A DNA stretch of 64,000 nucleotides. It comes from Bosea sp. RAC05 (GTDB lineage Bacteria > Pseudomonadota > Alphaproteobacteria > Rhizobiales > Beijerinckiaceae). Positions 1 through 8,422 of this stretch are shown here, in pieces. The stretch covers positions 1,053,501-1,117,500 of the forward strand of contig NZ_CP016464.1 in assembly GCF_001713455.1 (NCBI RefSeq), written 5' to 3'. Under the pieces are notes generated by a model. The model ran no database searches. It worked only from the letters and a program-made list of their open reading frames with translations, and was not told the DNA's origin. Both the position numbers and the translations under genes were made by a program. Each line of letters opens with the position of its first letter. Position 1 is the stretch's first letter.

Positions 1-981
1 CGCCTCGGCCGAGATGCCGTAGCGGTCATGCAGCGTCGGCAGGGCGCCTGCGGCCATGAAGGCGTCGGGCAGGGCGATGTGGCGGAAGGTCGGATGGACG
101 CCGGCCATCATCAGGTGGCGCGCGACGGCCTCGCCGAGTCCGCCGATCTCGGTGTGGTTCTCGGCGACGACGACCAGCCGCCCCGAGCGGCGCGCCTCGG
201 CCTCGATGGTTGCGACGTCGAGCGGCTTGATCGTCGGGCAATGCAGCACCGCGACGCCGATCTTGTCGGCCTCCAGCAGCTTCGCGGCTTCCAGCGCCCG
301 CATCGTCAGGATGCCCGAGGCGATGACGAGGACCTCGCGCCCCTCGCGCAGGAGCTTCGCCTTGCCGAGCTCGAAGCGGTAGTCATAGGCGTCGAGCACG
401 AGCGGGACGTTGCCGCGCAGCAGCCGCATATAGGCCGGCCCCTTATGGGCTGCGATCGCGGCGGTCGCCTGCTCCGTGTCGAGCGCATCGCAGGGGTCGA
501 CCACGACCATGTTCGGCATCGCCCGGAACAGGGCGAGATCCTCTGCCGCCTGGTGGCTCGGCCCGTAGCCCGAGGTCAGGCCGGGCAGCGCGCAGACGAT
601 CTTCACGTCGCGATCTTCCTCGGCGATCGTCTGGTGAATGAAGTCATAGGCCCGCCGCGATGCGAAGACGGCATAGGTCGTGGCAAACGGCGTGAAGCCC
701 TCGCTCGCCAGCCCGGAGGCCGCGCCGAACAGGATCTGCTCCGCCATGCCCATCTGGTAGAAGCGGTCGGGATAGGCTTTCGCGAAGATGTGCAGGTCGG
801 TGTATTTGCTCAGATCCGCCGTCATGCCGACGATGTCGGGGCGGCCCTCGGCCAGCGCGACGAGCGCATGGCCGAAGGGGGCGGGCTTCGTCGCCTGACC
901 CTCGGCGGCGATCGAGGCGATCATGGCCGAGGTGGTCAGGCGCGGCTTGCCCGGCGTCGGTGGTGAGAAGACCGGCTTCAT
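1..981 (-). CDS. Transketolase, C-terminal subunit (partial, 3' end outside window)
   Basis: Reading the minus strand from an ATG at 981 gives one uninterrupted frame to the left edge, so the C-terminus is missing. The protein begins with the motif TTSAMIASIAAEGQ and continues with a transketolase pyrimidine-binding domain (MGMAEQILFGAASGLASEG, containing the Glu that activates thiamine diphosphate). Next comes the start of the transketolase C-terminal domain (VLVIASGILTMRALEAA). Its ATG overlaps the stop of the N-terminal subunit gene (ATGA, 978-981), indicating translational coupling. Split transketolases of this kind act on ketose phosphates. In D-apiose catabolism a split enzyme (AptA/AptB) acts on apulose 4-phosphate, which fits the neighbouring RuBisCO-like protein, but the substrate here is inferred only. 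Confidence 0.9.
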   Translation of the reverse strand, partial: MKPVFSPPTPGKPRLTTSAMIASIAAEGQATKPAPFGHALVALAEGRPDIVGMTADLSKYTDLHIFAKAYPDRFYQMGMAEQILFGAASGLASEGFTPFATTYAVFASRRAYDFIHQTIAEEDRDVKIVCALPGLTSGYGPSHQAAEDLALFRAMPNMVVVDPCDALDTEQATAAIAAHKGPAYMRLLRGNVPLVLDAYDYRFELGKAKLLREGREVLVIASGILTMRALEAAKLLEADKIGVAVLHCPTIKPLDVATIEAEARRSGRLVVVAENHTEIGGLGEAVARHLMMAGVHPTFRHIALPDAFMAAGALPTLHDRYGISAEA

Positions 982-1814
982 GCGTTCCTCCCGGCGTCCA
1001 GCGCCGCGAGGGCGAGCTGCCACTCATGGGCTTCGATGCGGATGAAGTGGCTCTTGTCGCGCGTCTCGAGGAAGGGCACGCCCTTGCCCATCAGCGTATC
1101 CGCCACGATCATGCGCGGCTGCGGCAACGGATGCTGGCGCGCCCGATCGAAGGCCTCGCGCACCGCCTCGATGTCGTTGCCGTCGACGCGCTGCGCATAC
1201 CAGCCGAAGGCCTCGAGCTTTGGCACCAGCGGCTCGAAGCCCATCATCTGGGTGGAAGGCCCGTCGGCCTGCATGTTGTTGATGTCGACGATGGCGATCA
1301 GGTTGTCGAGCTTGTGGTGCGCGGCCGCCATGATCGCCTCCCAGACCGAGCCCTCGTCGAGCTCGCCATCGGAGAACAGGGTGTAGACGAAGCTGGGCGA
1401 GCCCTTCCGCTTCAGGCCGAGGCATTTGCCGACCGCGATCGAGAGGCCGATGCCGAGCGACCCGCCGGACATCTCCATGCCCGGCGTGTACTGGGCCATG
1501 CCCGACATCGGCAGGCGGCTGTCGTCGGTGCCGTAGCTCTCCAGCTCCTCCTCGGGAATCACGCCGGCCTCGATCAGCGCCGCATAGAGCGCGATGGCGT
1601 AGTGGCCGTTCGAGAGCAGGAAGCGGTCCCGCCCCTCCCAATCCGGATCCTCCGGCCGGTAGGTCATGGCGTGGAAATAGGCGACCGAGAGAACGTCGGC
1701 GATGTCGAGCGCCTGGGCGATGTAGCCCTGGCCCTGCACCTCGCCCATCAGCACCGCGTTGCGGCGGATGCGATAGGCGCGGTCGGCCAGCGAAGTGTTC
1801 GGCAGATCAGCCAT
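978..1814 (-). CDS. Transketolase, N-terminal (thiamine diphosphate-binding) subunit
   Basis: This 278-residue protein has the thiamine diphosphate-binding region of transketolases: the SDGELDEG motif about residues 130-137 followed by IVDINNMQADGPS, which together form the metal/pyrophosphate site. The conserved SNGHYAIALYA and GMAQYTPGMEMSGGSLGIGL segments are also present. It carries only the first third of a full transketolase. The C-terminal subunit follows with a 4-base overlap, and the upstream dehydrogenase gene overlaps its start by 8 bases, so the three genes form one tightly coupled operon. Transfer of a two-carbon unit from a ketose phosphate is the family reaction; the particular ketose is not evident from sequence. 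Confidence 0.93.
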   Translation of the reverse strand: MADLPNTSLADRAYRIRRNAVLMGEVQGQGYIAQALDIADVLSVAYFHAMTYRPEDPDWEGRDRFLLSNGHYAIALYAALIEAGVIPEEELESYGTDDSRLPMSGMAQYTPGMEMSGGSLGIGLSIAVGKCLGLKRKGSPSFVYTLFSDGELDEGSVWEAIMAAAHHKLDNLIAIVDINNMQADGPSTQMMGFEPLVPKLEAFGWYAQRVDGNDIEAVREAFDRARQHPLPQPRMIVADTLMGKGVPFLETRDKSHFIRIEAHEWQLALAALDAGRNA

Positions 1815-2559
1815 GGATCAGCATGCCTCCGTTCACGTCGATCACGGCCCCGGTCACATAGGCCGACAGGTCGGAGGCCAGGAAGAGGTAGCAGCCGGCG
1901 ACGTCCGAGGCATCGCCCAGGCGACCGAGCGGAATACCCTTGATGATGTCGGCCCGCATCGTGTCGGTCAGCTTGCCCTCGGTGATGTCGGTCTGGATCA
2001 GGCCAGGCGTGATGCAGTTGACGCGGATGCCGTCGGGGCCGAACTCCCGGGCCATCGCCTTGGCCAGGCCGAGGACGCCGGCCTTGGCGGCGGAGTAATG
2101 CGGCCCGCCGAAGATGCCCCCGCCGCGCTGCGCCGAGACCGACGACATGCAGGCGATCGAGCCGCGGCGACGGGCCTGCATGCTCGGCAGGAAGGCCTGG
2201 CTGAGGAACAGCACGCCCTTGGTGTTGATGTCGAGGATGCGGTTCCAGCTGTGCTCGTCGATCTCGAGCGTCTTCACCGGCTGGGTCACGCCGGCATTGT
2301 TGATCAGGATGTCGAGATGGCCGAAGGCGGCGAGGACGGTCGCGGCGGCCGCCTCGCAGGAGGCCTTGTCGGCGACATCGCAGGCGACCCCGAGGTGGCC
2401 GGGGCCGAGCGCGGCCGCCGCGCTGTGCGCCGCCGCGGCATCGATGTCGAGAATGGCGACGCGCGCACCGTGGCGGGCGAAGAGCTTCGCGGTCGCGAGC
2501 CCGATGCCGCGCAGGCTGGCCGCCCCCGAAATGGCGGCCGTCTTGCCCTCGAGGAGCAT
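1807..2559 (-). CDS. Short-chain dehydrogenase/reductase (SDR), NAD(P)-dependent
   Basis: This classical 250-residue SDR has an N-terminal Rossmann motif (SGAASLRGIGLATA, about residues 11-24), the NNAGV motif and the active-site pair Ser in SSVSAQRG and YSAAK (Tyr and Lys). It ends with VTGAVIDVNGGM, typical of this family. The ATG at 2559 is preceded by a strong GGAGG at about 9 bases, supporting the start. It is the first gene of the SDR-split transketolase operon and is transcribed away from a LysR-type regulator. It probably oxidises a hydroxyl of the carbohydrate acid or polyol handled by the cluster. Substrate and cofactor preference cannot be read from the sequence. Confidence 0.9.
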   Translation of the reverse strand: MLLEGKTAAISGAASLRGIGLATAKLFARHGARVAILDIDAAAAHSAAAALGPGHLGVACDVADKASCEAAAATVLAAFGHLDILINNAGVTQPVKTLEIDEHSWNRILDINTKGVLFLSQAFLPSMQARRRGSIACMSSVSAQRGGGIFGGPHYSAAKAGVLGLAKAMAREFGPDGIRVNCITPGLIQTDITEGKLTDTMRADIIKGIPLGRLGDASDVAGCYLFLASDLSAYVTGAVIDVNGGMLIHG

Positions 2560-2660
2560 GCTGTTTCCTCCGTTGAACCGCGCCCCTGGCGGAGCGTCTT
2601 CTTGGCGACAGAGAAGCAGCAGGCAGCCAGCGTGGACAAACGGTCGTTTTTCAACCTAAC

Positions 2661-2675
2661 ATGAATTAAATTCAT
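2661..2675. promoter_or_regulatory. Perfect 15-bp palindrome, probable LysR-type operator
   Basis: ATGAATT-A-AATTCAT is a perfect dyad containing a T-N11-A core, the classical LysR box. It lies in the AT-rich divergent region between the SDR/transketolase operon and the LysR-family gene starting at about 2775. It is therefore the obvious candidate for that regulator's binding site. Confidence 0.55.
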
Positions 2676-2774
2676 CTGAAGGCGGCGTTGAGCGCGCGGT
2701 TCTCGCTGATTCCTCACCTGGAGCGTGATTCTGATGCAACCCTGCGTTCCGGCGTGAAGCGAGATCAATCGTCC

Positions 2775-3677
2775 GTGCTGAACCAGATCTCCCTGTCGGC
2801 CCTTCGCGCCTTCGAGACCGTGGCGCGTCGCGGCTCGCAGAAGGCCGCGGCGGACGAACTGCGGCTCTCGCCCAGCGCCGTCTCGCACGCGGTCAAGAAC
2901 CTCGAACGGGCGATGGGCGTCCAGCTGATCGAACGCGACGGCCGCAATGTCCGGCTCACCGTCAATGGCGATCTCCTGATGCGCCATGTCTCTGCCGCGT
3001 TCGCGCATCTCGGCCGCGGCGTCGAGGCGGTGTCCGCCCGCTCGGGCCAGCGCGTCCTGCGCCTGCATGCGGCACCGTCGATCGCGTCCGCCATTCTGGC
3101 GCCGCGGCTGTCGGACTTTCTCGGCCGGCATCCCGGCATCGAGGTCAGGCTCTCGGCCGGGACCGACTACACCCGCTTCACCGCGGATGATTTCGACGCC
3201 GACGTGGTCTACGGCCCGGTCCATGCCGCCGGCGTGATCGCGGTGCCACTGGGGAGCGAGACGGTGACACCGCTCTGTTCCCCCGAACTCGCCGCGGCCA
3301 TCGAGACCCCGGCGGACCTGCTGCGCTGCAATCTGATCCTGAGCGACAACAAGCAGGTGCGCTGGCCGCACTGGTTCGAGGCCAACGGGCTGGCGCCCTC
3401 GCTGCAGCACACGCTGCGGTTCGACCGCAGCTTCCTCGCGCTCGGCGTGGCGGCCGACGGCCTCGGTTTGGCGCTGGAATCGACCCTTCTCGCCCGCCGC
3501 GACCTCGCCAGCGGCCGGCTGGTGGCGCCGCTGCGCGGCCGCACGGTCGATGTCGTCGATGTCGGCCATCACCTCGTCTACCCCCGCGAGACCCGGCAGG
3601 GCGGGCTGATCGGCCTCTTCTCCGCCTGGCTCGTCGACGAGATCGGCCTCGCCGGTAGCCCGACCCACCACGCGTAA
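2775..3677 (+). CDS. LysR-family transcriptional regulator (GcvA-like)
   Basis: The protein is about 300 residues with an N-terminal winged helix-turn-helix (LSALRAFETVARRGSQKAAADELRLSPS... with SAVSHAVKNLE) and a C-terminal periplasmic-binding-like effector domain (residues about 90-295). The GcvA-like layout suggests a small organic acid or sugar-acid effector. The frame is open further upstream to a TTG at 2688, but family alignment of the helix-turn-helix favours the GTG at 2775, which gives the normal N-terminus. No strong ribosome-binding site is seen, so the start is uncertain. It is divergent from the SDR/split-transketolase operon, with a palindromic LysR box between them, so it most likely controls that operon. 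Confidence 0.88.
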   Translation: MLNQISLSALRAFETVARRGSQKAAADELRLSPSAVSHAVKNLERAMGVQLIERDGRNVRLTVNGDLLMRHVSAAFAHLGRGVEAVSARSGQRVLRLHAAPSIASAILAPRLSDFLGRHPGIEVRLSAGTDYTRFTADDFDADVVYGPVHAAGVIAVPLGSETVTPLCSPELAAAIETPADLLRCNLILSDNKQVRWPHWFEANGLAPSLQHTLRFDRSFLALGVAADGLGLALESTLLARRDLASGRLVAPLRGRTVDVVDVGHHLVYPRETRQGGLIGLFSAWLVDEIGLAGSPTHHA

Positions 3678-3718
3678 GGACGCCGCGGCTTGAAAGACGT
3701 GAGAGGAGAGGCTCGCGG

Positions 3719-4600
3719 TCAGCCGCCCGGCGCGTGCATCGCCGCCTCGATCCAGCCGGCCAGCCGCTTCACGTCGGAGCGGTGGCGCAGATGCGGCGCG
3801 ATCCAGAGATTGAGCTCGTGCGGCCCGTCGACGAAGCCAAAGGGCGCGACGAGATGGCCGCGCGCGATCTCGCCCGCGACCAGGATCTCGGGCGCGATCG
3901 CGACGCCCAGTCCGCAGGCCGCCGCCTGGTTCTGCAGGTAGAAATGGTCGAAGCTGTCCTGCGGCTGCAGCGGCTCGCCGCGATAGCCGAAGGCCTCCAT
4001 CCATTCCCGCCACGCGTGGACCCGCGTCGCCGTGCCCAGCAGCCGCGCCCGCGCCAGGTCGCCGGGCCGGGCCAGCCCGAGCCGCTGCGCGTAGTCGGGA
4101 TGGCAGACGGGACCGACGCGCTCGCGCAGCAGCGGCCGGATGATCACCTCGTGGGGCGCCTTGAACATGGTCGAGCGGATCGCGAGGCTGATCTCGTCGC
4201 GCAGGAAATCGACCTCGCCATAGTTGAGGTTGAGCCGGATCTCGACGTCCGGGTTGGCGCGCTTGAATTCGCCCAGCCGGGGAATCAGCCAGTGCATGCT
4301 GATCGTGGCCGAGCAGGAGAGGGTGAGCGGCAATGGCGCCAGCGCGGCCACGCCCTGCTGCATCCGCGCGAAGGCGTCTCCCAGCGTCGCGGCGAGCTGC
4401 CCGCCCTGTACCGTGGGCTCGACCGATTTCGGCAGGCGCTTCAGCAGCGGCACGCCGAACTCGGTCTCGAGACTGCGGACATGGCGGCTGATCGCACCAT
4501 GGGTGACGCCCAGTTCGGCGGCGGCGGCGGACATGCTGTTGAGGCGCGCCGTGGCTTCGAAGGCGCGCAGCGCGTTGAGGGGGAGGCGGGGCGATGCCAT
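3719..4600 (-). CDS. LysR-family transcriptional regulator (GcvA-like), second copy
   Basis: This 293-residue protein opens with PLNALRAFEATARLNSMSAA and a helix-turn-helix centred on LGVTHGAISRHVRSLE. A LysR substrate-binding domain follows (about residues 90-290, with CSATISMHWLIPRLGEF and LYNQAA-type hinge regions). It is of the GcvA type but only distantly similar to the neighbour at 2775. It is transcribed divergently from the SDR-RuBisCO-like-kinase-TRAP operon, and a 7-bp dyad with a T-N11-A core sits just upstream of its ATG. Control of the plus-strand operon is therefore the most economical role. Confidence 0.9.
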   Translation of the reverse strand: MASPRLPLNALRAFEATARLNSMSAAAAELGVTHGAISRHVRSLETEFGVPLLKRLPKSVEPTVQGGQLAATLGDAFARMQQGVAALAPLPLTLSCSATISMHWLIPRLGEFKRANPDVEIRLNLNYGEVDFLRDEISLAIRSTMFKAPHEVIIRPLLRERVGPVCHPDYAQRLGLARPGDLARARLLGTATRVHAWREWMEAFGYRGEPLQPQDSFDHFYLQNQAAACGLGVAIAPEILVAGEIARGHLVAPFGFVDGPHELNLWIAPHLRHRSDVKRLAGWIEAAMHAPGG

Positions 4601-4614
4601 GGGGGAAGGGCCTT

Positions 4615-4639
4615 CTGCTGTGAGAAAATCTTACAGCAG
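4615..4639. promoter_or_regulatory. Dyad CTGCTGT-N11-ACAGCAG, probable LysR operator
   Basis: Two perfect 7-base arms are separated by 11 bases and give the T-N11-A spacing typical of LysR recognition boxes. It lies 15 bases upstream of the minus-strand LysR start and in the promoter region of the divergent SDR/RuBisCO-like operon. That is where an autoregulatory and activating site would be expected. Confidence 0.55.
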
Positions 4640-4838
4640 GCGGCGCCGATTTGGGATGTCGTTTTCGCTCGCCCCTGCCTAGCGTGTGCGCAACGATCAA
4701 GAACGAGCCGGGTCGGAGACGCGAGGAGTCGGGGGCCGCGAGGCGCCCGGCTGAGACCGTCCATCCGCCCGCAAAGAGGACACGCCCGCACGCCCAGGCC
4801 CCGCCCCCCGGCGGCGCGGGCTGCGGTTGGAGGCGCGC

Positions 4839-5633
4839 ATGGCTGGACGGCTTCAGGACAAGATCGCCATCGTCTTCGGGGCGGGCTCGGTCGGGCCCGG
4901 CTGGGGCAACGGCAAGGCGACGGCCGTCGTCTTCGCCCGTGAGGGCGCCCAGGTCGCCTGCGTCGACGTCAACCTCGCCGCGGCCGAAGAGACGGCCGGC
5001 CTCATCGCCGCCGAGGGCGGCCGCGCCAGCGCTCATGCCTGCGACGCCACGCGCTCCGACGAGGTCGCGGCGCTGGTCGCCGGGATCGTCGCGGCCCATG
5101 GCCGGATCGACGTGCTGCACAACAATGTCGGCTATGCCGGGATGGGCGGGCCGATCGAGCTCGACGAGGCCGACTGGCACCGCACGCTCGATCTCAACGT
5201 CACAACCTGCTTCCTCGCCGCCAAGCATGTGCTGCCGCATATGCTCGCCCGGAAGAAGGGCGCGATCATCAACGTCTCCTCGGTCGCCGCGATCCGCTAC
5301 ACCGGCTATCCCTACAGCGCCTATTACGCGGCCAAGGCGGCGGTGAACAACTTCACCATGGGACTGGCGCTGCAATATGCCCGCGAGGGCATCCGCGTGA
5401 ATGCGATCATGCCGGGCATGATGAACACGCCGCTGATCCACCAGCAGATCGCCGGGCAGTACGCCAGCACCGAAGAGATGATCGCGGCGCGCGACGCCGC
5501 CAGCCCGACGGGCAAGATGGGCACGGCTTGGGACATCGCCCATGCGGCGCTGTTCCTCGCCTCCGACGAAGCCGCCTACATCAACGGTGTGGCGCTGCCG
5601 GTCGATGGCGGCCTGACCTGCCGCGTGGCCTGA
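4839..5633 (+). CDS. Short-chain dehydrogenase/reductase, first gene of the RuBisCO-like protein operon
   Basis: The predicted protein is 264 residues. It has a long glycine-rich nucleotide motif (GAGSVGPGWGNGKA, residues about 14-27), the NNVGYAGMGG segment replacing the usual NNAG, an active-site SSVAAI serine, and the Y-x3-K pair in YYAAK. The frame is open to a TTG at 4827, but a GGAGG at 4829-4833 lies 5 bases before the ATG at 4839, so the ATG is preferred. The next gene starts 13 bases after the stop. It likely supplies the oxidation step before phosphorylation and decarboxylation in this pathway; the substrate is not evident. Confidence 0.9.
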   Translation: MAGRLQDKIAIVFGAGSVGPGWGNGKATAVVFAREGAQVACVDVNLAAAEETAGLIAAEGGRASAHACDATRSDEVAALVAGIVAAHGRIDVLHNNVGYAGMGGPIELDEADWHRTLDLNVTTCFLAAKHVLPHMLARKKGAIINVSSVAAIRYTGYPYSAYYAAKAAVNNFTMGLALQYAREGIRVNAIMPGMMNTPLIHQQIAGQYASTEEMIAARDAASPTGKMGTAWDIAHAALFLASDEAAYINGVALPVDGGLTCRVA

Positions 5634-5646
5634 GAGGACGCGATCG

Positions 5647-6906
5647 ATGCTGACAGACCGCTTCGAGGCCGACTATCTGCTGGAGACACCGCTCGACCCC
5701 GCGCGCGCCGCCGAGACCATGGCGGGCGAGCAGTCGAGCGGCACCTTCGTGGCCATTCCCGGCGAGACGCCGGAGCTGAAGGCGCGCGCCTCTGCACGGG
5801 TGGTGGCGCTCGAGATCCTGGAGCGCGACGTTCCGGGCCGCTCTCTGCCCTCCAATGTCGCGAGCGCCCCCGGCGAGCGCATCACCCGGGCTCGCGTCAC
5901 CCTGTCCTGGCCGCTGGCGAATATCGGCCCGTCCCTGCCCAACCTGCTCGCCACCGTCGCCGGAAACCTGTTCGAGCTGAAATGCGCCAGCGGTCTGCGG
6001 ATCCTCGACATCCGCCTGCCGGCAGCCTTCGGCGAGGCCTATCCCGGGCCGCGTTTCGGCATCGCCGGCACGCGTCGCCTCGCTGGCGTGGAGGGGCGCC
6101 CGCTGATCGGCACCATCATCAAGCCGAGCGTCGGGCTCGATGCGGCCGCGACCGCCGCGCTCGTCGACGAGCTCTGCGGCGCCGGCATCGACTTCATCAA
6201 GGACGATGAATTGCAGTCGGACGGGCCGGCCTGTCCCTTCGACCAGCGCGTCGCCGCGGTGATGGCGGTGATCGAGCGCCATGCCGACCGCACCGGCCGC
6301 AAGCCAATGTTCGCCTTCAATCTGACCGGCGATCTCGACCAGATGCGCCGCCGCCACGACACCCTGCTCGCCCATGGCGCCACCTGCCTGATGGCGAGCC
6401 TGAACTCGGTCGGCCTCGTCGGGATGATCGAGCTCGGGCGCTTCGCGCAACTGCCGATCCACGCCCATCGCAATGGCTGGGGCTATCTCTCGCGCCACCC
6501 GATGCTGGGCTGGTCCTATGTCGCCTGGCAGAAGCTCTGGCGCCTGGCGGGGGCCGACCACATGCATGTCAACGGGCTCTCCAACAAGTTCTCGGAGACC
6601 GACGACAGCGTCATCGCCTCGGCGCGCGAATGCCTGACGCCGATGTTCGCCGACAAGCCCTGCACGGTCATGCCGGTGTTCTCCTCGGGCCAGACGGTGC
6701 GGCAGGCGCACGGCACCTATGCCGCGCTCGGCAGCACCGACCTGCTCATGACGGCCGGTGGCGGCGTGATGGCCCATCCCAACGGGGTCGCGGCGGGGGT
6801 GCGCTCGCTGCGCGAGGCCTGGGCGGCGGCGATCGCCGGAATCCCGCTGGCCGAGCACGCCCTTACGCATCCTGAACTCGGCCGGGCGCTGGAGATCGCG
6901 GCGTGA
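5647..6906 (+). CDS. RuBisCO-like protein (form IV), candidate 3-oxo-isoapionate-4-phosphate decarboxylase type
   Basis: This 419-residue protein has the RuBisCO large-chain fold motifs. K159 is in GTIIKP (matching the general base lysine), and K185-D186-D187-E188 form the KDDE carbamate/metal motif. H274-R275 correspond to the HR phosphate-binding pair, H307 lies in HMHVNG, a loop-6-like lysine is at about 314, and AGGGVMAHP is the phosphate-binding glycine loop. The second lysine of the KPK motif is Ser here, so it should not be a carboxylase. RuBisCO-like proteins next to a four-carbon acid sugar kinase include the D-apionate pathway enzymes that decarboxylate or transcarboxylate 3-oxo-isoapionate 4-phosphate. 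An enolase-type role in methionine salvage is unlikely in this context. It overlaps the kinase start by 4 bases. Confidence 0.9.
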   Translation: MLTDRFEADYLLETPLDPARAAETMAGEQSSGTFVAIPGETPELKARASARVVALEILERDVPGRSLPSNVASAPGERITRARVTLSWPLANIGPSLPNLLATVAGNLFELKCASGLRILDIRLPAAFGEAYPGPRFGIAGTRRLAGVEGRPLIGTIIKPSVGLDAAATAALVDELCGAGIDFIKDDELQSDGPACPFDQRVAAVMAVIERHADRTGRKPMFAFNLTGDLDQMRRRHDTLLAHGATCLMASLNSVGLVGMIELGRFAQLPIHAHRNGWGYLSRHPMLGWSYVAWQKLWRLAGADHMHVNGLSNKFSETDDSVIASARECLTPMFADKPCTVMPVFSSGQTVRQAHGTYAALGSTDLLMTAGGGVMAHPNGVAAGVRSLREAWAAAIAGIPLAEHALTHPELGRALEIAA

Positions 6907-8273
6907 GCGCGACGCGCCCGCTCCCCGAGGGGCCGCTCGTCGCCTTCTATGGCGATGATTTCACCGGCTCCTCCGCCTCGATGGAGGCGCTCGCCTTCGC
7001 CGGTCTGGAGGCGGTGCTGTTCCTCGCCCCGCCAACGCCGGAGCGCCTGGCGGCCTTCCGGCATTGCCGCGGCATCGGCATCGCCGGCGTCGCGCGCTCG
7101 CGCAGCCCGGCCTGGATGGATGAGCACCTTCCGCCGATCTTCGCCGGGCTGAAGGCGCTCGGTGCGCCCATCCTTCACTACAAGGTCTGCTCGACCTTTG
7201 ATTCCGCGCCCCATATCGGTTCGATCGGCCGGGCGGCGGAGATCGGTGCGCGGCTCTTTGAAGGCTGGATCCCGCTCGTCGTTGGTGAACCCGGCATGGG
7301 CCGCTTCCAGAGCTTCGGCCATCTCTTCGCGCTCGCCCATGGCCGCGGCTACCGTCTCGACCGGCATCCCGTCATGGCCCGCCACCCGGTGACGCCGATG
7401 GACGAGGCCGATCTCGGCCGCCATCTCGCCCGCCAGACCGACCTGCCCATCGGCCTCGTTGATTTCGTCGCGATGAAGCGCGGCGCGGGCGATGCCGCGC
7501 TCGACGCCGCGCTCGCGGAGGGCGCGGCCATCGTCTCGATCGACGTCATGGATGCGCAGACGCTGGAGGAGGCGGGCCGTCTCCTCTGGCAGCGCGGCGG
7601 ACAGCCCTGTTTCGCCATCGGCTCGCAGGGCGTCGAGGCAGCGCTCGTGGCGCATTGGCGCGCCGCCGGCCTGCTGCCGGCCGCGCCCGCTATGGCCTCG
7701 CCGGGGGCAGTCACGCAGATCGCGGTCGTGTCCGGTTCGGTGTCCCCCGTCACCGCCCGCCAGATCGCCACGGCACAGGAGCGGGGCTTCGCGCCGATCC
7801 GCCTCGCGGCCGAGCGCGCGGTCGATGCTCGTGCCTGGGAGAGCGAGATCGAGGCTGCGACCCGTCGCGCGCTGGCGGCGCTGGCGGAGGGCCAAAGCCC
7901 GCTCGTCTTTTCCGCCCAAGGGCCCGACGATCCGGCGGTCGCGCGGTTGCGCGAGGCGGTGGCTGTTGCAGGCCTCACGATCGAGGCGGTCAACGACCGG
8001 ATCGGCGCGGCGCTCGGCACCATCCTGGACCGCGTGCTGCGCGAGGCCCGGCTGACGCGCGCGGTGATCTCGGGCGGCGACACCTCGAGCCATGCGGCAG
8101 CCCAGCTCGGCATCGACGCGCTGACCGCGATCGCGCCGGTTGCGCCCGGCGCGCCGCTCTGCCGCGCCCATGCGCCAGAGCCGGAGCGGGACGGGCTCGA
8201 ACTGGTGCTCAAGGGCGGCCAGGTCGGCGGCGACGATGTCTTCGACGCAGTCCGCCGAGGCGGCGCCGCATGA
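6903..8273 (+). CDS. Four-carbon acid sugar kinase family protein (DUF1537; OiaK-like)
   Basis: This 456-residue protein carries the family N-terminal motif YGDDFTGSSASMEAL (the DDFTG acid-sugar-binding loop) and the C-terminal nucleotide-binding segments ISGGDTSSHAA and LKGGQVGGDDVFDAV. The GTG start overlaps the RuBisCO-like gene stop (GTGA). Members phosphorylate threonate, erythronate, 3-oxo-tetronates or 3-oxo-isoapionate. Coupling to a RuBisCO-like protein points to the last group (OiaK), and no PdxA2-type dehydrogenase or aldolase of the tetronate pathways is nearby. The predicted order is oxidation, phosphorylation here, then decarboxylation by the RuBisCO-like protein. The exact acid is inferred. 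Confidence 0.9.
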   Translation: MSATRPLPEGPLVAFYGDDFTGSSASMEALAFAGLEAVLFLAPPTPERLAAFRHCRGIGIAGVARSRSPAWMDEHLPPIFAGLKALGAPILHYKVCSTFDSAPHIGSIGRAAEIGARLFEGWIPLVVGEPGMGRFQSFGHLFALAHGRGYRLDRHPVMARHPVTPMDEADLGRHLARQTDLPIGLVDFVAMKRGAGDAALDAALAEGAAIVSIDVMDAQTLEEAGRLLWQRGGQPCFAIGSQGVEAALVAHWRAAGLLPAAPAMASPGAVTQIAVVSGSVSPVTARQIATAQERGFAPIRLAAERAVDARAWESEIEAATRRALAALAEGQSPLVFSAQGPDDPAVARLREAVAVAGLTIEAVNDRIGAALGTILDRVLREARLTRAVISGGDTSSHAAAQLGIDALTAIAPVAPGAPLCRAHAPEPERDGLELVLKGGQVGGDDVFDAVRRGGAA

Positions 8274-8422
8274 CCGGGCCGCGATCTCCAGCGCTGTGCC
8301 TGCGCAGGCGCGACGGCGGGATCGCCCGGGTCACCGGCGGCGGCCTCACCTGAGCCAAGTTCTGCCGGAGGCGCGATGCGTGCCGCCGGCCCATCCATCA
8401 TCGAACACCCAGCGAGGCCGCG

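Noticed and set aside
2304..5543. 1079-codon open frame on the minus strand
   Set aside because: It runs antisense and out of frame across at least four well-supported genes, and its composition is the Arg/Gly/His-rich pattern of GC-rich shadow frames.
8270..8353. 27-codon frame overlapping the kinase stop (ATGA) before the TRAP gene
   Set aside because: Too short, no recognisable sequence, and the start overlap can arise by chance; it was not counted as a gene.
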